A stretch of 64,000 nt of DNA from Prochloraceae cyanobacterium PL24a_bin.78 (GTDB taxonomy: Bacteria; Cyanobacteriota; Cyanobacteriia; Cyanobacteriales; JANQIW01). The stretch spans positions 20,177 through 84,176 of the forward strand of contig JANQIW010000031.1 in NCBI GenBank assembly GCA_028281945.1, given 5' to 3'. Under the pieces are notes generated by a model. It was not told where the DNA came from and searched no databases. It was given only the letters and a program-made list of their open reading frames with translations. Shown one piece after another: positions 8,757 to 19,804 of the stretch. The translations under genes were made by a program, and so were the position numbers. Within the stretch, counting starts at the first letter, position 1, and each line of letters starts with the position of its first letter.

Positions 8757-10925
8757 ATGATAAGGTTAACTTTTATGGTTAACTTGGAAATATCTGATTT
8801 ATTTGGGCTAATGTATAAGTTGCAACCAAACATACAATCAATTTCTAAATTGAGGTTACTAATCCTAGCAGCCTCAATAGATCAAGAGATCATATCTATT
8901 ATCAAAATCCTTCAAGAAGCAAATATTTGCTTTAATTATGAAATAGCCCCAGTTGATAATTCCGTATTATTGTTGAAAAGTAATACTTATGATGCAATTT
9001 TATTAAAAGATCCAGATTTTCTTGTTTGGTTGCATCAATATCAAAAAAAAATTCCCTTAATTTTGATTTTGCGGGCTGAAAATTGGGATAGTCAGTTAGA
9101 AAATCTTAAGTCTGAAAACATCAATTATGTTGATAAAAATAGCTTATCTCTTCTACCAACTATTCTCAAACGCTGCCTAAAATTAGCTCAAATTCAGGAA
9201 GATCAAAAACATCAGCTTCTGATGAGACGCATGAGTCAACTAATGCAAGAAACTCTTGTTTTGGAAGAATTACTCCAAAGTATGGTGGATATGATCCACG
9301 AAGCCTTAGGAGTTTATGGTTGTTTAATTTTTCGTTTTTATCCAGATAGCAAACGAAGAATTTGGTATGCTTCCAATGATACCGATGCTTCTTCAAATCT
9401 AGTTAATTTGTGTTGCGAAATATCTAATTATAATCATTATTTATTATTACAAGGAAAGCCTTTAGTTTGTAATCAGGTTAGAGATTGTTTAGAATCTCAA
9501 CTTTTAGAAACAGCTCTAAAAAATAAGGTGAGTTCTTTTGTTTTAAGACCTTTAATCTATCAAAATTCATATTGTGGCGAAATCTGGATTCATTGTCAAA
9601 ATAACCATCAATGGAGTGACAATGAATTAACTACAATTCATACTATAGCTACTCAATCTGCAATGGCTATTTCTAAAGCTCAATTATATCATAAACTTCA
9701 ACAACAAAAACAGAAAGAAAAATTACAACGTCAACTGACTCAGAAAATTAATTCTAATCTTAATTCCCAGCAAATTCTAGAAGCAATTCTTCAGGAAATA
9801 GGGGAAAAATTTAGATTCCATCGGGTAATTCTTTTTAGTCTTGGCAATGAAAATATTGAAATTAAGCAACAATGGCTCATTGATAATCAAATACCTTCTT
9901 TAAAGCTTAAAACCCCAATATCATCAGAGTTAAGGGAGTTAAAAGAATTAAAAGAAATCAATATTTTAGATGAAAATTTATCTGAAAAAATAACAGAAAA
10001 TATCAAAAAAGTAATTGACGGATTACCATTAGAATCTCTCTTAACAGTACCAATATTACTACATAAAAAACTCTTTGGTATTTTAGTATTAGAAACCAAT
10101 ATTGAAACTAAAACTATTACAGAAGATGATCTCGATTTACTATCTGCAATTGCTGAACAAATATCTTTAGCAATTCATTTTGAAGAATTAGTAAAATCTC
10201 GCACTCAAGAATTAGAAAAAGAAAAAAAACGCATTGAAAATGCTAATCGTGCTAAAAGTGAATTTCTCTCCCATATGAATCATGAATTACGTACCCCGTT
10301 AACAGCAATTATGGGTTTTTCGAGAATGTTGAAACAAGAATTATATGGGGAATTAAATGCTAAACAAATGCAATATGTAAGCGCAATTTGTGACTCAGGA
10401 GAGCATCTTTTAGAATTGATTAATGATTTACTTGATATTTCTAAAATAGAAGCAGAAAGAGAAGAACTTTATCTAGAAAAATTTCCTGTGGAAGAAGTTT
10501 GTTTAGCTTCTATGTGTTTAGTAGAAGAAAAAGCAAGACAACAAGGATTAGAATTGATTTTAGATATCTCTGAAGAAGTTAGTTTTTGTATGGCAGATCG
10601 TCGGAGATTGAAACAAATATTGGTAAATTTATTGTCTAATGCTGTAAAATTTACTGAAGAAGGTTCTGTAACTTTAAAGGTGGAAATAGGAGAAAAAATG
10701 CTGGAGTTTTCTGTAATAGATACTGGAATTGGTATTAAAGAAGATGATTGCAAAAAACTTTTTCAACCCTTTTCTCAGATTAACAATCATTTGACTCGGA
10801 AACACAAAGGCACTGGTTTAGGATTGGCTTTATCTCTAAAATTAGCAAGACTTCATGGAGGAGATCTTACTTTAAAATCTAATTATACTCAAGGTAGTTG
10901 TTTTACAGTTTATTTACCTCTTTAA
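8757..10925 (+). CDS. sensor histidine kinase: pseudo-receiver-like N-terminus, two GAF domains, HisKA, HATPase
   Basis: H-box FLSHMNHELRTPLTAIMGF, N-box QILVNLLSNAVKFT, G1 VIDTGIGI, G2 KGTGLGLALS; GAF-like repeats. Confidence 0.88.
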   Translation: MIRLTFMVNLEISDLFGLMYKLQPNIQSISKLRLLILAASIDQEIISIIKILQEANICFNYEIAPVDNSVLLLKSNTYDAILLKDPDFLVWLHQYQKKIPLILILRAENWDSQLENLKSENINYVDKNSLSLLPTILKRCLKLAQIQEDQKHQLLMRRMSQLMQETLVLEELLQSMVDMIHEALGVYGCLIFRFYPDSKRRIWYASNDTDASSNLVNLCCEISNYNHYLLLQGKPLVCNQVRDCLESQLLETALKNKVSSFVLRPLIYQNSYCGEIWIHCQNNHQWSDNELTTIHTIATQSAMAISKAQLYHKLQQQKQKEKLQRQLTQKINSNLNSQQILEAILQEIGEKFRFHRVILFSLGNENIEIKQQWLIDNQIPSLKLKTPISSELRELKELKEINILDENLSEKITENIKKVIDGLPLESLLTVPILLHKKLFGILVLETNIETKTITEDDLDLLSAIAEQISLAIHFEELVKSRTQELEKEKKRIENANRAKSEFLSHMNHELRTPLTAIMGFSRMLKQELYGELNAKQMQYVSAICDSGEHLLELINDLLDISKIEAEREELYLEKFPVEEVCLASMCLVEEKARQQGLELILDISEEVSFCMADRRRLKQILVNLLSNAVKFTEEGSVTLKVEIGEKMLEFSVIDTGIGIKEDDCKKLFQPFSQINNHLTRKHKGTGLGLALSLKLARLHGGDLTLKSNYTQGSCFTVYLPL

Positions 10926-11082
10926 ATCAATTTGTTGACAAATAATTCCATAATTACAAAAGACTTAGAATTAAAAACTTAGAAATAGAAAATCTCTGGA
11001 TTTGTCTTCTATTTGAGAACATAATTTGATATTATAAAAACTCAAATCAAAAAATTAGTTGTTCAAATCTATTATTAATATC

Positions 11083-11895
11083 ATGATTCAAGAAAAATTA
11101 GCACAATTAAAAAGTTTATTTGCCCAAATGGATCGAGCTTTAATTGCTTATTCTGGAGGTATTGATAGCACTTTAGTCGCCAAAATCGCCTACGATGTTT
11201 TAGGGGATAAAGCATTAGCAATTACGGCGGTTTCTCCTTCTTTATTGCCAGAAGATTTAGAAGATGCTAAAACTCAAGCCATCACTATCGGTATTCCTCA
11301 CGAGTTGATTCAAACTCACGAAATGGATAATCCTAATTATACTTCTAATCCTGTGAATCGCTGTTATTTCTGCAAAAGTGAGCTTCATGATACTCTCAAA
11401 CCAATTGCTATTCAAAGGGGTTATCCCTATGTGGTTGATGGGGTTAATGCTGATGATTTACACGATTATCGCCCCGGCATTCAAGCAGCAAAAGAAAGAG
11501 GCGCGCGATCGCCTTTAGCTGAGGTTGGAGTCACTAAAGCTGAAGTTAGAGAAATGTCTCAGTTATTAGGTTTACCTTGGTGGAATAAGCCTTCTCAGCC
11601 TTGTTTGAGTTCCCGTTTTCCTTATGGTGAAGAGATAACTGTAGATAAATTACAAAAGGTTGGTCGTGCTGAGGTATATTTGCGAAAGTTAGGATGGAAT
11701 AATCTTCGGGTTCGATGCCATGAGAATACTGCTCGAATTGAATTACCTCCTGAAAAAATCAAGGATTTTGTCGCTAGTGTTGATTTAAATGCTTTAGTAT
11801 CTGCTTTTCAAGAGTATGGTTTTGTTTACGTGACTCTTGATTTAGAAGGTTATCGCAGTGGGAAGCTCAATGAAGTATTGAATTTATCTGTTTAG
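11083..11895 (+). CDS. larE: ATP-dependent sacrificial sulfur transferase LarE
   Basis: PP-loop AYSGGIDSTLVAK; NRCYFCKSEL; PCLSSRFPYG; ATG at 11083 preferred over the TTG used in the ORF track. Confidence 0.88.
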   Translation: MIQEKLAQLKSLFAQMDRALIAYSGGIDSTLVAKIAYDVLGDKALAITAVSPSLLPEDLEDAKTQAITIGIPHELIQTHEMDNPNYTSNPVNRCYFCKSELHDTLKPIAIQRGYPYVVDGVNADDLHDYRPGIQAAKERGARSPLAEVGVTKAEVREMSQLLGLPWWNKPSQPCLSSRFPYGEEITVDKLQKVGRAEVYLRKLGWNNLRVRCHENTARIELPPEKIKDFVASVDLNALVSAFQEYGFVYVTLDLEGYRSGKLNEVLNLSV

Positions 11896-11993
11896 TTATA
11901 TTTAAGTTTAGAACAAATTTAGTAAAAAAATAGTAATAAATTTGTAAGGTAGTCTTTTACTTTAATTAGTATTATTACTATTATCAACAAAAA

Positions 11994-13442
11994 TTATGAA
12001 TGATAAGTATTTGTTGCCCAAATAGGTTTACCTTCCTTGGTATATACCACAACATTTCCATCAGTTTGAATAGATAAAAACCTACCTTCATTAGCAGTAT
12101 TAGTATGCCAAATACAAGTACCATTATCATCATAGATACAAACATTCCCATCCTTTTGAACTGAGAAAATTCTGGAATTTTTATTATTAGTATTACTAGC
12201 CCAAACCGCTTTTAGGGAAGAATTATATAATACTAGATTGCCATCAGGCTGAAAAATGAATGTATAACCAGTTGAAGTTGTCCAAGATTGTCCTACAGTA
12301 AAATCTAAATTAACATCAATAGGCTTGAGATCCACATTACTTTCAAATAAATTCCATTGAGGAATAATGCCTTCTTCCCAACATTTTGTCAGTGGTGTCT
12401 TTAAGGCATACATTGCACCAAAAAATTGACTACTTTTATCAGCATCACCACTCCACATACCAGTGAGAATATCGATAAATGACTCAAACTGGGTCATTAA
12501 ATCTTTTAATGCGTCCAATTGTGGTTGAGAGAATTCTTTACTTAAAGGATAAGTATCAGGCCAATCATTAGCATCTTTACCTTCTAGCTTATTGTTAATC
12601 CAAAGAAACCTACCGTAATGAGAATATTGGTTATAAACAAAGGGATCATCCTCTTCTGGATTATACTTATCACTTTCATAGAATCGAGAACCAGCATAAA
12701 CAGGAAAATCATCCTCTTTGTAAGGTTGAGGAGGAAGGGGACTTTTAGCAAGGCCTTCACCTTGATCACAAATTAATTTAACAGCTTGTTGAGCATCACC
12801 AAAGCAAGAAATTTTTTGGTTAATTCTCAAGGCACTTTTTGTATAATCTGGAGGGAGGGTAAATTGTATCTGTTGATTTTCTGTAGACCACCCAAACACA
12901 GGTTCTTTTGCTTCTACCTCTAGAATTCCCTGAAGAAGAGCATCATACATTTCACCTATAGTTGCATAAGGATATTGAGGGGTTGTATGATCTAAAGACT
13001 CATCAAACTCTGTAGGAGTCTCAATATCTAACATCCTATTAAGAGTATTTTGATTCAAAGCACCCAAATCAGCCCTTAATAAGGCAACGTGCTTAGGAAT
13101 GGTATCCCCCATGGTTTCTGGATCGTAAGGTTGTAAGTAAGGAATTGATTCCCCATATTCAGGGTTAGAAAAAATCTCTGATGCTGGAATATCAAGGGCT
13201 AAACAAAGATTTGCTGCTAATTGCAGATGGAGCATTTCTTCAATACAAACGCTCAAAATTGTTTGATAAGTTTTATTGGTTAGCTTGGCTTTATCGGAAG
13301 TATCATCTTTATCGGGTAAAATGATAGAACTCCAAACAGTTAGATAAAAAGGTAATGTATACATTTCTATCAATACAGCAGTTTTGGCATGGGATTGAAC
13401 TAGTTCTTTTGTCCATTTTCCATTTCCATTTCCATTGTTCAT
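11994..13442 (-). CDS. ferritin-like (VioB/iminophenyl-pyruvate dimer synthase-type) domain protein fused to C-terminal bulb-type (B-)lectin domain
   Basis: N-terminus AVLIEMYTLPFYLTVWSSI...ICIEEMLHLQLAANL-type ferritin-like motifs; C-terminal triplicated QPDGNLVLY / QKDGNVCIY / QTDGNVVVY. Confidence 0.75.
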   Translation of the reverse strand: MNNGNGNGKWTKELVQSHAKTAVLIEMYTLPFYLTVWSSIILPDKDDTSDKAKLTNKTYQTILSVCIEEMLHLQLAANLCLALDIPASEIFSNPEYGESIPYLQPYDPETMGDTIPKHVALLRADLGALNQNTLNRMLDIETPTEFDESLDHTTPQYPYATIGEMYDALLQGILEVEAKEPVFGWSTENQQIQFTLPPDYTKSALRINQKISCFGDAQQAVKLICDQGEGLAKSPLPPQPYKEDDFPVYAGSRFYESDKYNPEEDDPFVYNQYSHYGRFLWINNKLEGKDANDWPDTYPLSKEFSQPQLDALKDLMTQFESFIDILTGMWSGDADKSSQFFGAMYALKTPLTKCWEEGIIPQWNLFESNVDLKPIDVNLDFTVGQSWTTSTGYTFIFQPDGNLVLYNSSLKAVWASNTNNKNSRIFSVQKDGNVCIYDDNGTCIWHTNTANEGRFLSIQTDGNVVVYTKEGKPIWATNTYHS

Positions 13443-13696
13443 AGTTTTAATCTCCAGAAATTGTCTACTTAATTTTTACTTGTAGATATCATTAAAATAT
13501 AAGTTTTAGTACTACTTAAAGATTAAATTTTATTACTTAAATATTAATTATTTATTAAATTTTATAATAAAAATCTATTGACGAACACTCTATTATCTTT
13601 CTGAATGTATTATTTATCTAATAAATTGTATGTAAAATATTAATAAAATAGTTAGAAATTTTAAATTATGAATAAGAGTTCAGATGGAAGTTAATA

Positions 13697-14503
13697 TTAT
13701 GTTTTATTTAATAAATCTTTCAAAAAATCAACAAATTGTTTTAAATCATCTACTTGATTGTAGGTTTCTTCACTAATCCATTTATTTGCTTTAATACTAA
13801 CTGTATTCGTGAATCCAGGTTTAAATACACTCGCAACTGAAGCAATTATGGCTTTATCTTTATCAAAAGGTTTCCATTTAATCTTTAAATTCCATCGCTC
13901 TTCCTCAGTAAATGAATTTACATAATTTTCTGCCTTCTCAATACATTTAGGATAAGCTACTATCCCACATTGATACAATAATTTTTCTAATACCCCTTCA
14001 TCTCTATTGTTAGGTAAAACATACATTCCTAATCGGGGAGAATCATTTGTAATAATTCCCAGTTGAGTAGGGAAATTATCAAAAAATTCTTTTAACTCTT
14101 CAGAATAATTCTGTAATAAAGTCTCAGGAGACTTTTTATCGGCATCTACAACAATTCCAAAAGCAAAAAGCTCACTATCATCATCTATATTACGAAGAAC
14201 CCTCATTAAACTATCAATTCTATGACTTAAATCACCTCCTTCTATTCTATAAATTGCTACTGAAAGAAATTCATCTTGAACCTCTTTATCATTAAAAATA
14301 GAAGGGGTATTTAATCTGACATGAAACTTTCCTCTATTAGGATTGTAATTTGGAATAAAATAACGCCATAATGATTTTGATTGAATTAAATCTTCCTTAT
14401 TGCCATTAAACTCTTTTAAATTAAAAAGTTTTTGTAAAATACTACTAACAAATGCTTGATCGTGACTCCCTTCGACGATAATAAGAGCATATTTTATACT
14501 CAC
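13697..14503 (-). CDS. DUF3226-like / Toprim-like protein (GTG start)
   Basis: IIVEGSHDQAF, FGIVVDADKKSPE, PRLGMYVLPNNRDEGVLEKLL; GTG start overlaps the upstream TAG by 1 nt, with GGAGG SD 7 nt upstream. Confidence 0.72.
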   Translation of the reverse strand: MSIKYALIIVEGSHDQAFVSSILQKLFNLKEFNGNKEDLIQSKSLWRYFIPNYNPNRGKFHVRLNTPSIFNDKEVQDEFLSVAIYRIEGGDLSHRIDSLMRVLRNIDDDSELFAFGIVVDADKKSPETLLQNYSEELKEFFDNFPTQLGIITNDSPRLGMYVLPNNRDEGVLEKLLYQCGIVAYPKCIEKAENYVNSFTEEERWNLKIKWKPFDKDKAIIASVASVFKPGFTNTVSIKANKWISEETYNQVDDLKQFVDFLKDLLNKT

Positions 14504-15630
14504 TAACGTACCTCCTGTCCTAATTCTTCTCGCAAAATCTTTAATCCTTTCCAATCATGGCGAGTTACTTTTGTTTTAGAGTCATGAGGTTTCAAACGAT
14601 ATAAAACTAGATCATCTTCTAATTCTGTTGAAGCCACAAGTGTATCAATGGCTTCTAAACTATGAGTAGTAGCAAAGAGTTGTACATTCATCTTTTTACA
14701 CCATTTGACAATCCAACGAAAAGATCTTTGTAAAGCTTCTGTATGAATGGTTGATTCAAGTTCATCAATTAAAAGTATTCCTCCTTGAACTTCAATTAAT
14801 TGTAAGGCAATGTATAGTAAACGTCTGACTCCATCTCCAAAAACATCTATGGGCACAAGTCCAAGTTTTTGATATTTTAAATAGATATTAAAGCTCGAAA
14901 AAGTTGTTATCGGTGACAACAAAATATCTAAATCAACAATATCTGAGTCCATATATTGAAGTAATTCTATTAAATTTGGCTTAAAATTATCAAAAGTTGC
15001 ATCTGATAATAAACGAAACTCTTTAGTTGATCGATGAGATGATCCCGTAACAATAGATATAGGTATTTTAATATTTTTTCTTTGATTAAACCTTGAAATT
15101 TTGTTATTTTTTTCCCAAAATGAAAAAGCTTCTTGGTATTCTTTCCCTTTTTTATCTATATATTTTATCCTTATTTTTAATCCTTTAATCGTATTTTCTT
15201 CGCTAACAATATACTCTTTTACTATTCGATCTAAAATATGTTCTAGATTTTGTCTTTCCCCTTGATCTTTGTCAGAAATTGATATTTCTTCTAATTCTTC
15301 ATAAGTCATTGATAATTTTTCAATATCAAAATTTCCATCGCTAGAAATTAATATCTCATTTTTTTCTAGTTGATTATTTCTAACATTTTCAAATTTAGGA
15401 AATAACCATTCCAAAGATTCTAGTATAAAAGATTTTCCTTGTCGCTGATAAATAATATTTAACCACTCTGTAATATCAAAAGGATTACAATAAATAGATA
15501 AAGCTTCTAATACACTAGTTTTCCCACAATTATTAACACCAACTAAGAGATTAATTTGCCCAAGGTTTTTCAATTCCAAATCCCGCAAACCCCTAAATTG
15601 GTGAATTGTAAAATTCTCTAAATTCTTCAT
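14503..15630 (-). CDS. AAA_15/AAA_21-type ABC-like ATPase (OLD/AriA/RloA-like)
   Basis: FRGLRDLELKNLGQINLLVGVNNCGKTSVLEAL (Walker A), FGDGVRRLLYIAL (signature-like), GGILLIDELESTIHTEAL (Walker B), LFATTHSLE. Confidence 0.85.
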   Translation of the reverse strand: MKNLENFTIHQFRGLRDLELKNLGQINLLVGVNNCGKTSVLEALSIYCNPFDITEWLNIIYQRQGKSFILESLEWLFPKFENVRNNQLEKNEILISSDGNFDIEKLSMTYEELEEISISDKDQGERQNLEHILDRIVKEYIVSEENTIKGLKIRIKYIDKKGKEYQEAFSFWEKNNKISRFNQRKNIKIPISIVTGSSHRSTKEFRLLSDATFDNFKPNLIELLQYMDSDIVDLDILLSPITTFSSFNIYLKYQKLGLVPIDVFGDGVRRLLYIALQLIEVQGGILLIDELESTIHTEALQRSFRWIVKWCKKMNVQLFATTHSLEAIDTLVASTELEDDLVLYRLKPHDSKTKVTRHDWKGLKILREELGQEVR

Positions 15631-15830
15631 TTCTTTAACTGTTTTAAGTAGTAAATGTAGGTAAAAATTGCAGATATCTCCATCCTACATTCTTTTAAAA
15701 ACAATAATAACTAAAAACACGATCGCCAAAACAGAAAAAACTTTTTAGCAATACCTTTCAAACTCAATATGCTATAGAATCCAGCAATATCCTAATGACT
15801 TATTACTTATAACTTATTACTTAACTTAAA

Positions 15831-15902
15831 CTCCCCGAGTAGGATTCGAACCTACGACCAATCGATTAACAGTCGACCGCTCTACCGCTGAGCTATCGAG
15901 GA
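15831..15902 (-). tRNA. tRNA-Asn (GTT)
   Basis: Reverse complement TCCTCGATAGCTCAGCGGTAGAGCGGTCGACTGTTAATCGATTGGTCGTAGGTTCGAATCCTACTCGGGGAG; cloverleaf, anticodon GTT. Confidence 0.95.
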
Positions 15903-16044
15903 TTGCTCTTAACCTTATCTAATATAGCCCAAAGAAAAAAGAAATGTCAAGTCTTTTGCCAAAAATTTTTTAAATCCTAAAACTATTACCAGTAAACGAT
16001 TGTAGCTAGAATATACTAAGAAAAGCCAAAAATTAAACCAGAAA

Positions 16045-17163
16045 ATGCCACAAAAAATCATCCAACCAGAAGACACAATCCTTGCCAACTACAACTACCA
16101 ATTACCTCCAGAATTAATTGCCCAAAATCCAGTCACCCCAAGAGACACATCCAAAATGCTAGTGATAGACTCCCCCAATACTCACCATCACAGTATCTTT
16201 AGAAAATTACCAGAATTGCTATTACCAGGAGACTTATTAGTACTAAATAATACCAAAGTAATTCCAGCCAGACTCTACGGGCGTAAATCCACCGGCGCAT
16301 CAGTGGAAATCTTACTCTTAGAAGAAAAAGGCGAGAATAGATGGTTAGCATTAGTCAAACCCGGTAAACGTTTTATTTTAGGGACAGAAATCTGGTTTTC
16401 CCATGAACCCAATACCAAAGATATAGACCAAGATTCCGTTTTCAAAGCTAAAGTAATAGATTCCCATCCCCCCACAGGAGGAAGAATATTAGAATTTCAA
16501 ATACCTTCAGGTAAAAATTTTTGGCAATTATTAGAAGAATTTGGTGAACTTCCTTTGCCACCTTATATTACGGATACTGAATCCCAGCCTTCCCAATATC
16601 AAACCGTATATGCCGAAAAACCAGGAGCAATTGCTGCCCCTACAGCAGGGTTACATTTCACCGAGGAGTTGTTAGAAAAATTGCAAACTAAAGGTATAAA
16701 AATCGGTTATCTTACCCTTCATGTTGGCATCGGTACCTTTCGCCCGGTGGAAATTGATGATATTACCAACCATAAAATGCACGAGGAATGGTTAGATGTC
16801 AATGATTATCTTGTGAATCTGATTCAAGAAACTAAAGCTAATGGTGGGCGAGTTATTGCCGTTGGTACAACTGTTGTGCGTGCTTTGGAAGGAGCTTTTA
16901 TGGCTAGTAATGGGGCGTTGTTGCCTTTTCAGGGGAAGACCAATTTGTTTATTTATCCTGGTTTTGAATTTGGTGTGGTGGATGGTTTGATTACTAATTT
17001 TCATTTGCCATGTTCGAGTCTTTTGATGTTGGTTAGTGCTTTTATCGGGCGCGATCGATTGTTGACTTTATATGAAGAGGCTATTAAATATCAATATCGG
17101 TTTTATTCCTTTGGGGATGGGATGTTGATTTTGCCTCATAATGTCGTTTTTCCAAAAGTATGA
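16045..17163 (+). CDS. queA: S-adenosylmethionine:tRNA ribosyltransferase-isomerase
   Basis: YQLPPELIAQNPVTPRDTSKMLV, LNNTKVIPARL, GAIAAPTAGLHFTEELL, TNFHLPCSSLLMLVSAF. Confidence 0.97.
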   Translation: MPQKIIQPEDTILANYNYQLPPELIAQNPVTPRDTSKMLVIDSPNTHHHSIFRKLPELLLPGDLLVLNNTKVIPARLYGRKSTGASVEILLLEEKGENRWLALVKPGKRFILGTEIWFSHEPNTKDIDQDSVFKAKVIDSHPPTGGRILEFQIPSGKNFWQLLEEFGELPLPPYITDTESQPSQYQTVYAEKPGAIAAPTAGLHFTEELLEKLQTKGIKIGYLTLHVGIGTFRPVEIDDITNHKMHEEWLDVNDYLVNLIQETKANGGRVIAVGTTVVRALEGAFMASNGALLPFQGKTNLFIYPGFEFGVVDGLITNFHLPCSSLLMLVSAFIGRDRLLTLYEEAIKYQYRFYSFGDGMLILPHNVVFPKV

Positions 17164-17174
17164 GATACAATGGT

Positions 17175-17219
17175 TAGGGGGAGACAAGGGGGACAAAAGG
17201 GACAAGGGGGGCAAGGGAG
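17175..17219 (+). repeat. purine-rich GGGGGACAAG-type degenerate tandem repeat
   Basis: agggggagacaagggggacaaaagggacaaggggggcaaggg. Confidence 0.7.
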
Positions 17220-17404
17220 ATAGGTTTTGGGTTGGGTATCAGCCGTCCAAGAAGAATTTTAACTCTATCATCATTTTAGAAATTTGGGATAAGAAAATAT
17301 AAAAGAAATGAGAGAATCAGAGTAACTTATCTTATAATTTCGATAATTTCTCCAAATCTCTCACTTGTTTATGACGTATTTACTTATTATTGATTAGTTA
17401 AAAA

Positions 17405-19804
17405 CTAGAAAGGCCATTGCCAATTCTTAATTTCTGGGAGATCCTCACCATATTTAGAAACATATTCTTTATGCTCGATCAATTTATCTCTGACATATTG
17501 TTTGGCATAGGCTGCAACTGATCGCAATTTTGGAACACGATCGATCACATCAGCCACAAGATTGTAGCGATCAATTTGATTTCTGACGCACATATCAAAA
17601 GGAGTAGTAGTAGAGCCTTCCTCCTTGTAACCCCTTACGTGAAGATTATGATGATTAGTTCGACGATAGGTTAAACGGTGAATTAACCAAGGATAACCGT
17701 GATAATTAAAGATAATAGGTTTATCTGTAGTGAATAAAATATCAAAATCTAAAGTAGATAATCCGTGAGGATGTTCTTCTTGTGGTTGTAACTTCATCAA
17801 ATCCACCACATTAACTACCCTTACTTTCAAATCTGGGAAAAATTCTCTCAAGATTGCTACTGCACCTAAAGTTTCAAAAGTTGGCACATCCCCTGCACAA
17901 GCCATTACCACATCAGGCTCGGTTCCTTGATCGTTACTAGCCCATTCCCAAATCCCGATCCCAGCGGTACAATGCTTAATTGCGGCATCCATATCGAGAT
18001 ATTGTAATTCAGGTTGCTTACCTGCGATGATTACGTTCACATAATTACGACTCTTGAGACAGTGATCTGTTACAGACAATAAAGTATTAGCATCTGGTGG
18101 TAGATATACACGAATTACATCAGCCTTTTTATTCACTACATGATCGATAAATCCTGGATCTTGATGACTAAAACCATTATGATCTTGTCGCCAAACATGA
18201 GAAGTCAAAAGAATATTTAGAGAAGCAATAGGTCGTCGCCAATGAATTTCCTTACTAGTAACTTTCAACCACTTAGCGTGCTGGTTAAACATAGAATCGA
18301 TCAGATGGATAAATGCTTCATAACAAGAGAAGAAACCATGTCGCCCAGTTAATAAATAACCCTCTAACCAACCTTCACAATTATGCTCACTAAGAATTTC
18401 CATGACTCGCCCATCATTAGCCAATAAACCCCCATTATCATCTTCAGGGAGAATATCTGCTAACCAAGTGCGCTTAGTCACCTCAAATACCGCACTTAAA
18501 CGGTTAGAAGCGGTTTCATCTGGGCCAAATAACCTAAAATTAGTGGGATTATTTTTCATGACATCCCGCATAAATATACCCATATTTCTGGTGGCTTCTG
18601 CAAAGATTTTTCCAGGTTTAGCAACCTTAATGGCATAATCCTTAAAGTCAGGCATCCTTAATTGCTTTAATAACATCCCGCCATTAGCATGAGGATTATC
18701 ACCCATTCTTCTTTTTCCAACTGGAGCTAATTCTGCTAATTCTGGAATTAATGTGCCATTTTCGTCAAAGAGTTCCTCTGGTTTATAACTCTTCATCCAA
18801 TCTTCTAGCAATTTAATATGCTCATTTTTCTCTTTCATTTTTGAGAAAGGCACTTGGTGGGAACGCCAGAAATTCTCGGTAATGTTGCCATCAACTTTTT
18901 TTGGTCCCGTCCAACCTTTTGGGGTACGCAACACGATCATGGGCCACATGGGGCGATAGGCTTTTCCACTAGAGCGAGCTTTGGCTTGAATTGTTTTAAT
19001 CTCACCAATTATGATATCAAGGGTTGCTGCCATTTCTTGGTGTATCTTTTGGGGATCACTTCCTTCCACAAAGTATGGCTTGTAACCGTATCCTTTAAAG
19101 AGGTTTTCTAATTCTTCATGGCTAATTCTGGCTAATATGGTTGGATTAGCGATTTTATAACCGTTGAGGTGGAGAATTGGTAATACAGCACCATCGGTAA
19201 TAGGATTAAGAAACTTATTAGAATGCCAACTGGCTGATAATGGCCCTGTTTCTGCTTCTCCATCGCCAATGACACAAGCTACAATTAAATCAGGATTATC
19301 AAATGCTGCACCAAAAGCATGGGAAAGGGCATAACCTAATTCTCCTCCTTCATGGATGGATCCTGGTGTTTCTGGTGCTACGTGGGAAGGAATTCCTCCT
19401 GGGAACGAAAATTGTTTAAATAGCTTTTTCATTCCTTCTTCATCTTGGGAGATGTTAGGATAAAACTCACTGTATGTTCCTTCTAAATAAGTATTTGCTA
19501 CTAAGCCTGGTCCGCCGTGTCCTGGGCCTGCAATATAGATCATATCTAGATCTTGTTTTTTGATCATCCGATTGAGGTGAACGTAGATAAAGTTTAATCC
19601 GGGTGTTGTTCCCCAGTGTCCTAGTAGTCTTGGTTTTATATGTTCTATGGTTAGTGGTTTTTTCAGTAATGGATTGTCGTAGAGATATATTTGTCCTACT
19701 GAAAGATAGTTAGCCGCTCTCCAATAAGCATCCATCAAATTTAATTCTTCTTGACTTAATGCTTTGGGAATTTCTGTTATTTTTGCTTCTGTTGTTTGAA
19801 CCAT
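17405..19804 (-). CDS. phosphoketolase (xylulose-5-P/fructose-6-P type)
   Basis: [85 protein letters not shown]. Confidence 0.97.
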   Translation of the reverse strand: MVQTTEAKITEIPKALSQEELNLMDAYWRAANYLSVGQIYLYDNPLLKKPLTIEHIKPRLLGHWGTTPGLNFIYVHLNRMIKKQDLDMIYIAGPGHGGPGLVANTYLEGTYSEFYPNISQDEEGMKKLFKQFSFPGGIPSHVAPETPGSIHEGGELGYALSHAFGAAFDNPDLIVACVIGDGEAETGPLSASWHSNKFLNPITDGAVLPILHLNGYKIANPTILARISHEELENLFKGYGYKPYFVEGSDPQKIHQEMAATLDIIIGEIKTIQAKARSSGKAYRPMWPMIVLRTPKGWTGPKKVDGNITENFWRSHQVPFSKMKEKNEHIKLLEDWMKSYKPEELFDENGTLIPELAELAPVGKRRMGDNPHANGGMLLKQLRMPDFKDYAIKVAKPGKIFAEATRNMGIFMRDVMKNNPTNFRLFGPDETASNRLSAVFEVTKRTWLADILPEDDNGGLLANDGRVMEILSEHNCEGWLEGYLLTGRHGFFSCYEAFIHLIDSMFNQHAKWLKVTSKEIHWRRPIASLNILLTSHVWRQDHNGFSHQDPGFIDHVVNKKADVIRVYLPPDANTLLSVTDHCLKSRNYVNVIIAGKQPELQYLDMDAAIKHCTAGIGIWEWASNDQGTEPDVVMACAGDVPTFETLGAVAILREFFPDLKVRVVNVVDLMKLQPQEEHPHGLSTLDFDILFTTDKPIIFNYHGYPWLIHRLTYRRTNHHNLHVRGYKEEGSTTTPFDMCVRNQIDRYNLVADVIDRVPKLRSVAAYAKQYVRDKLIEHKEYVSKYGEDLPEIKNWQWPF

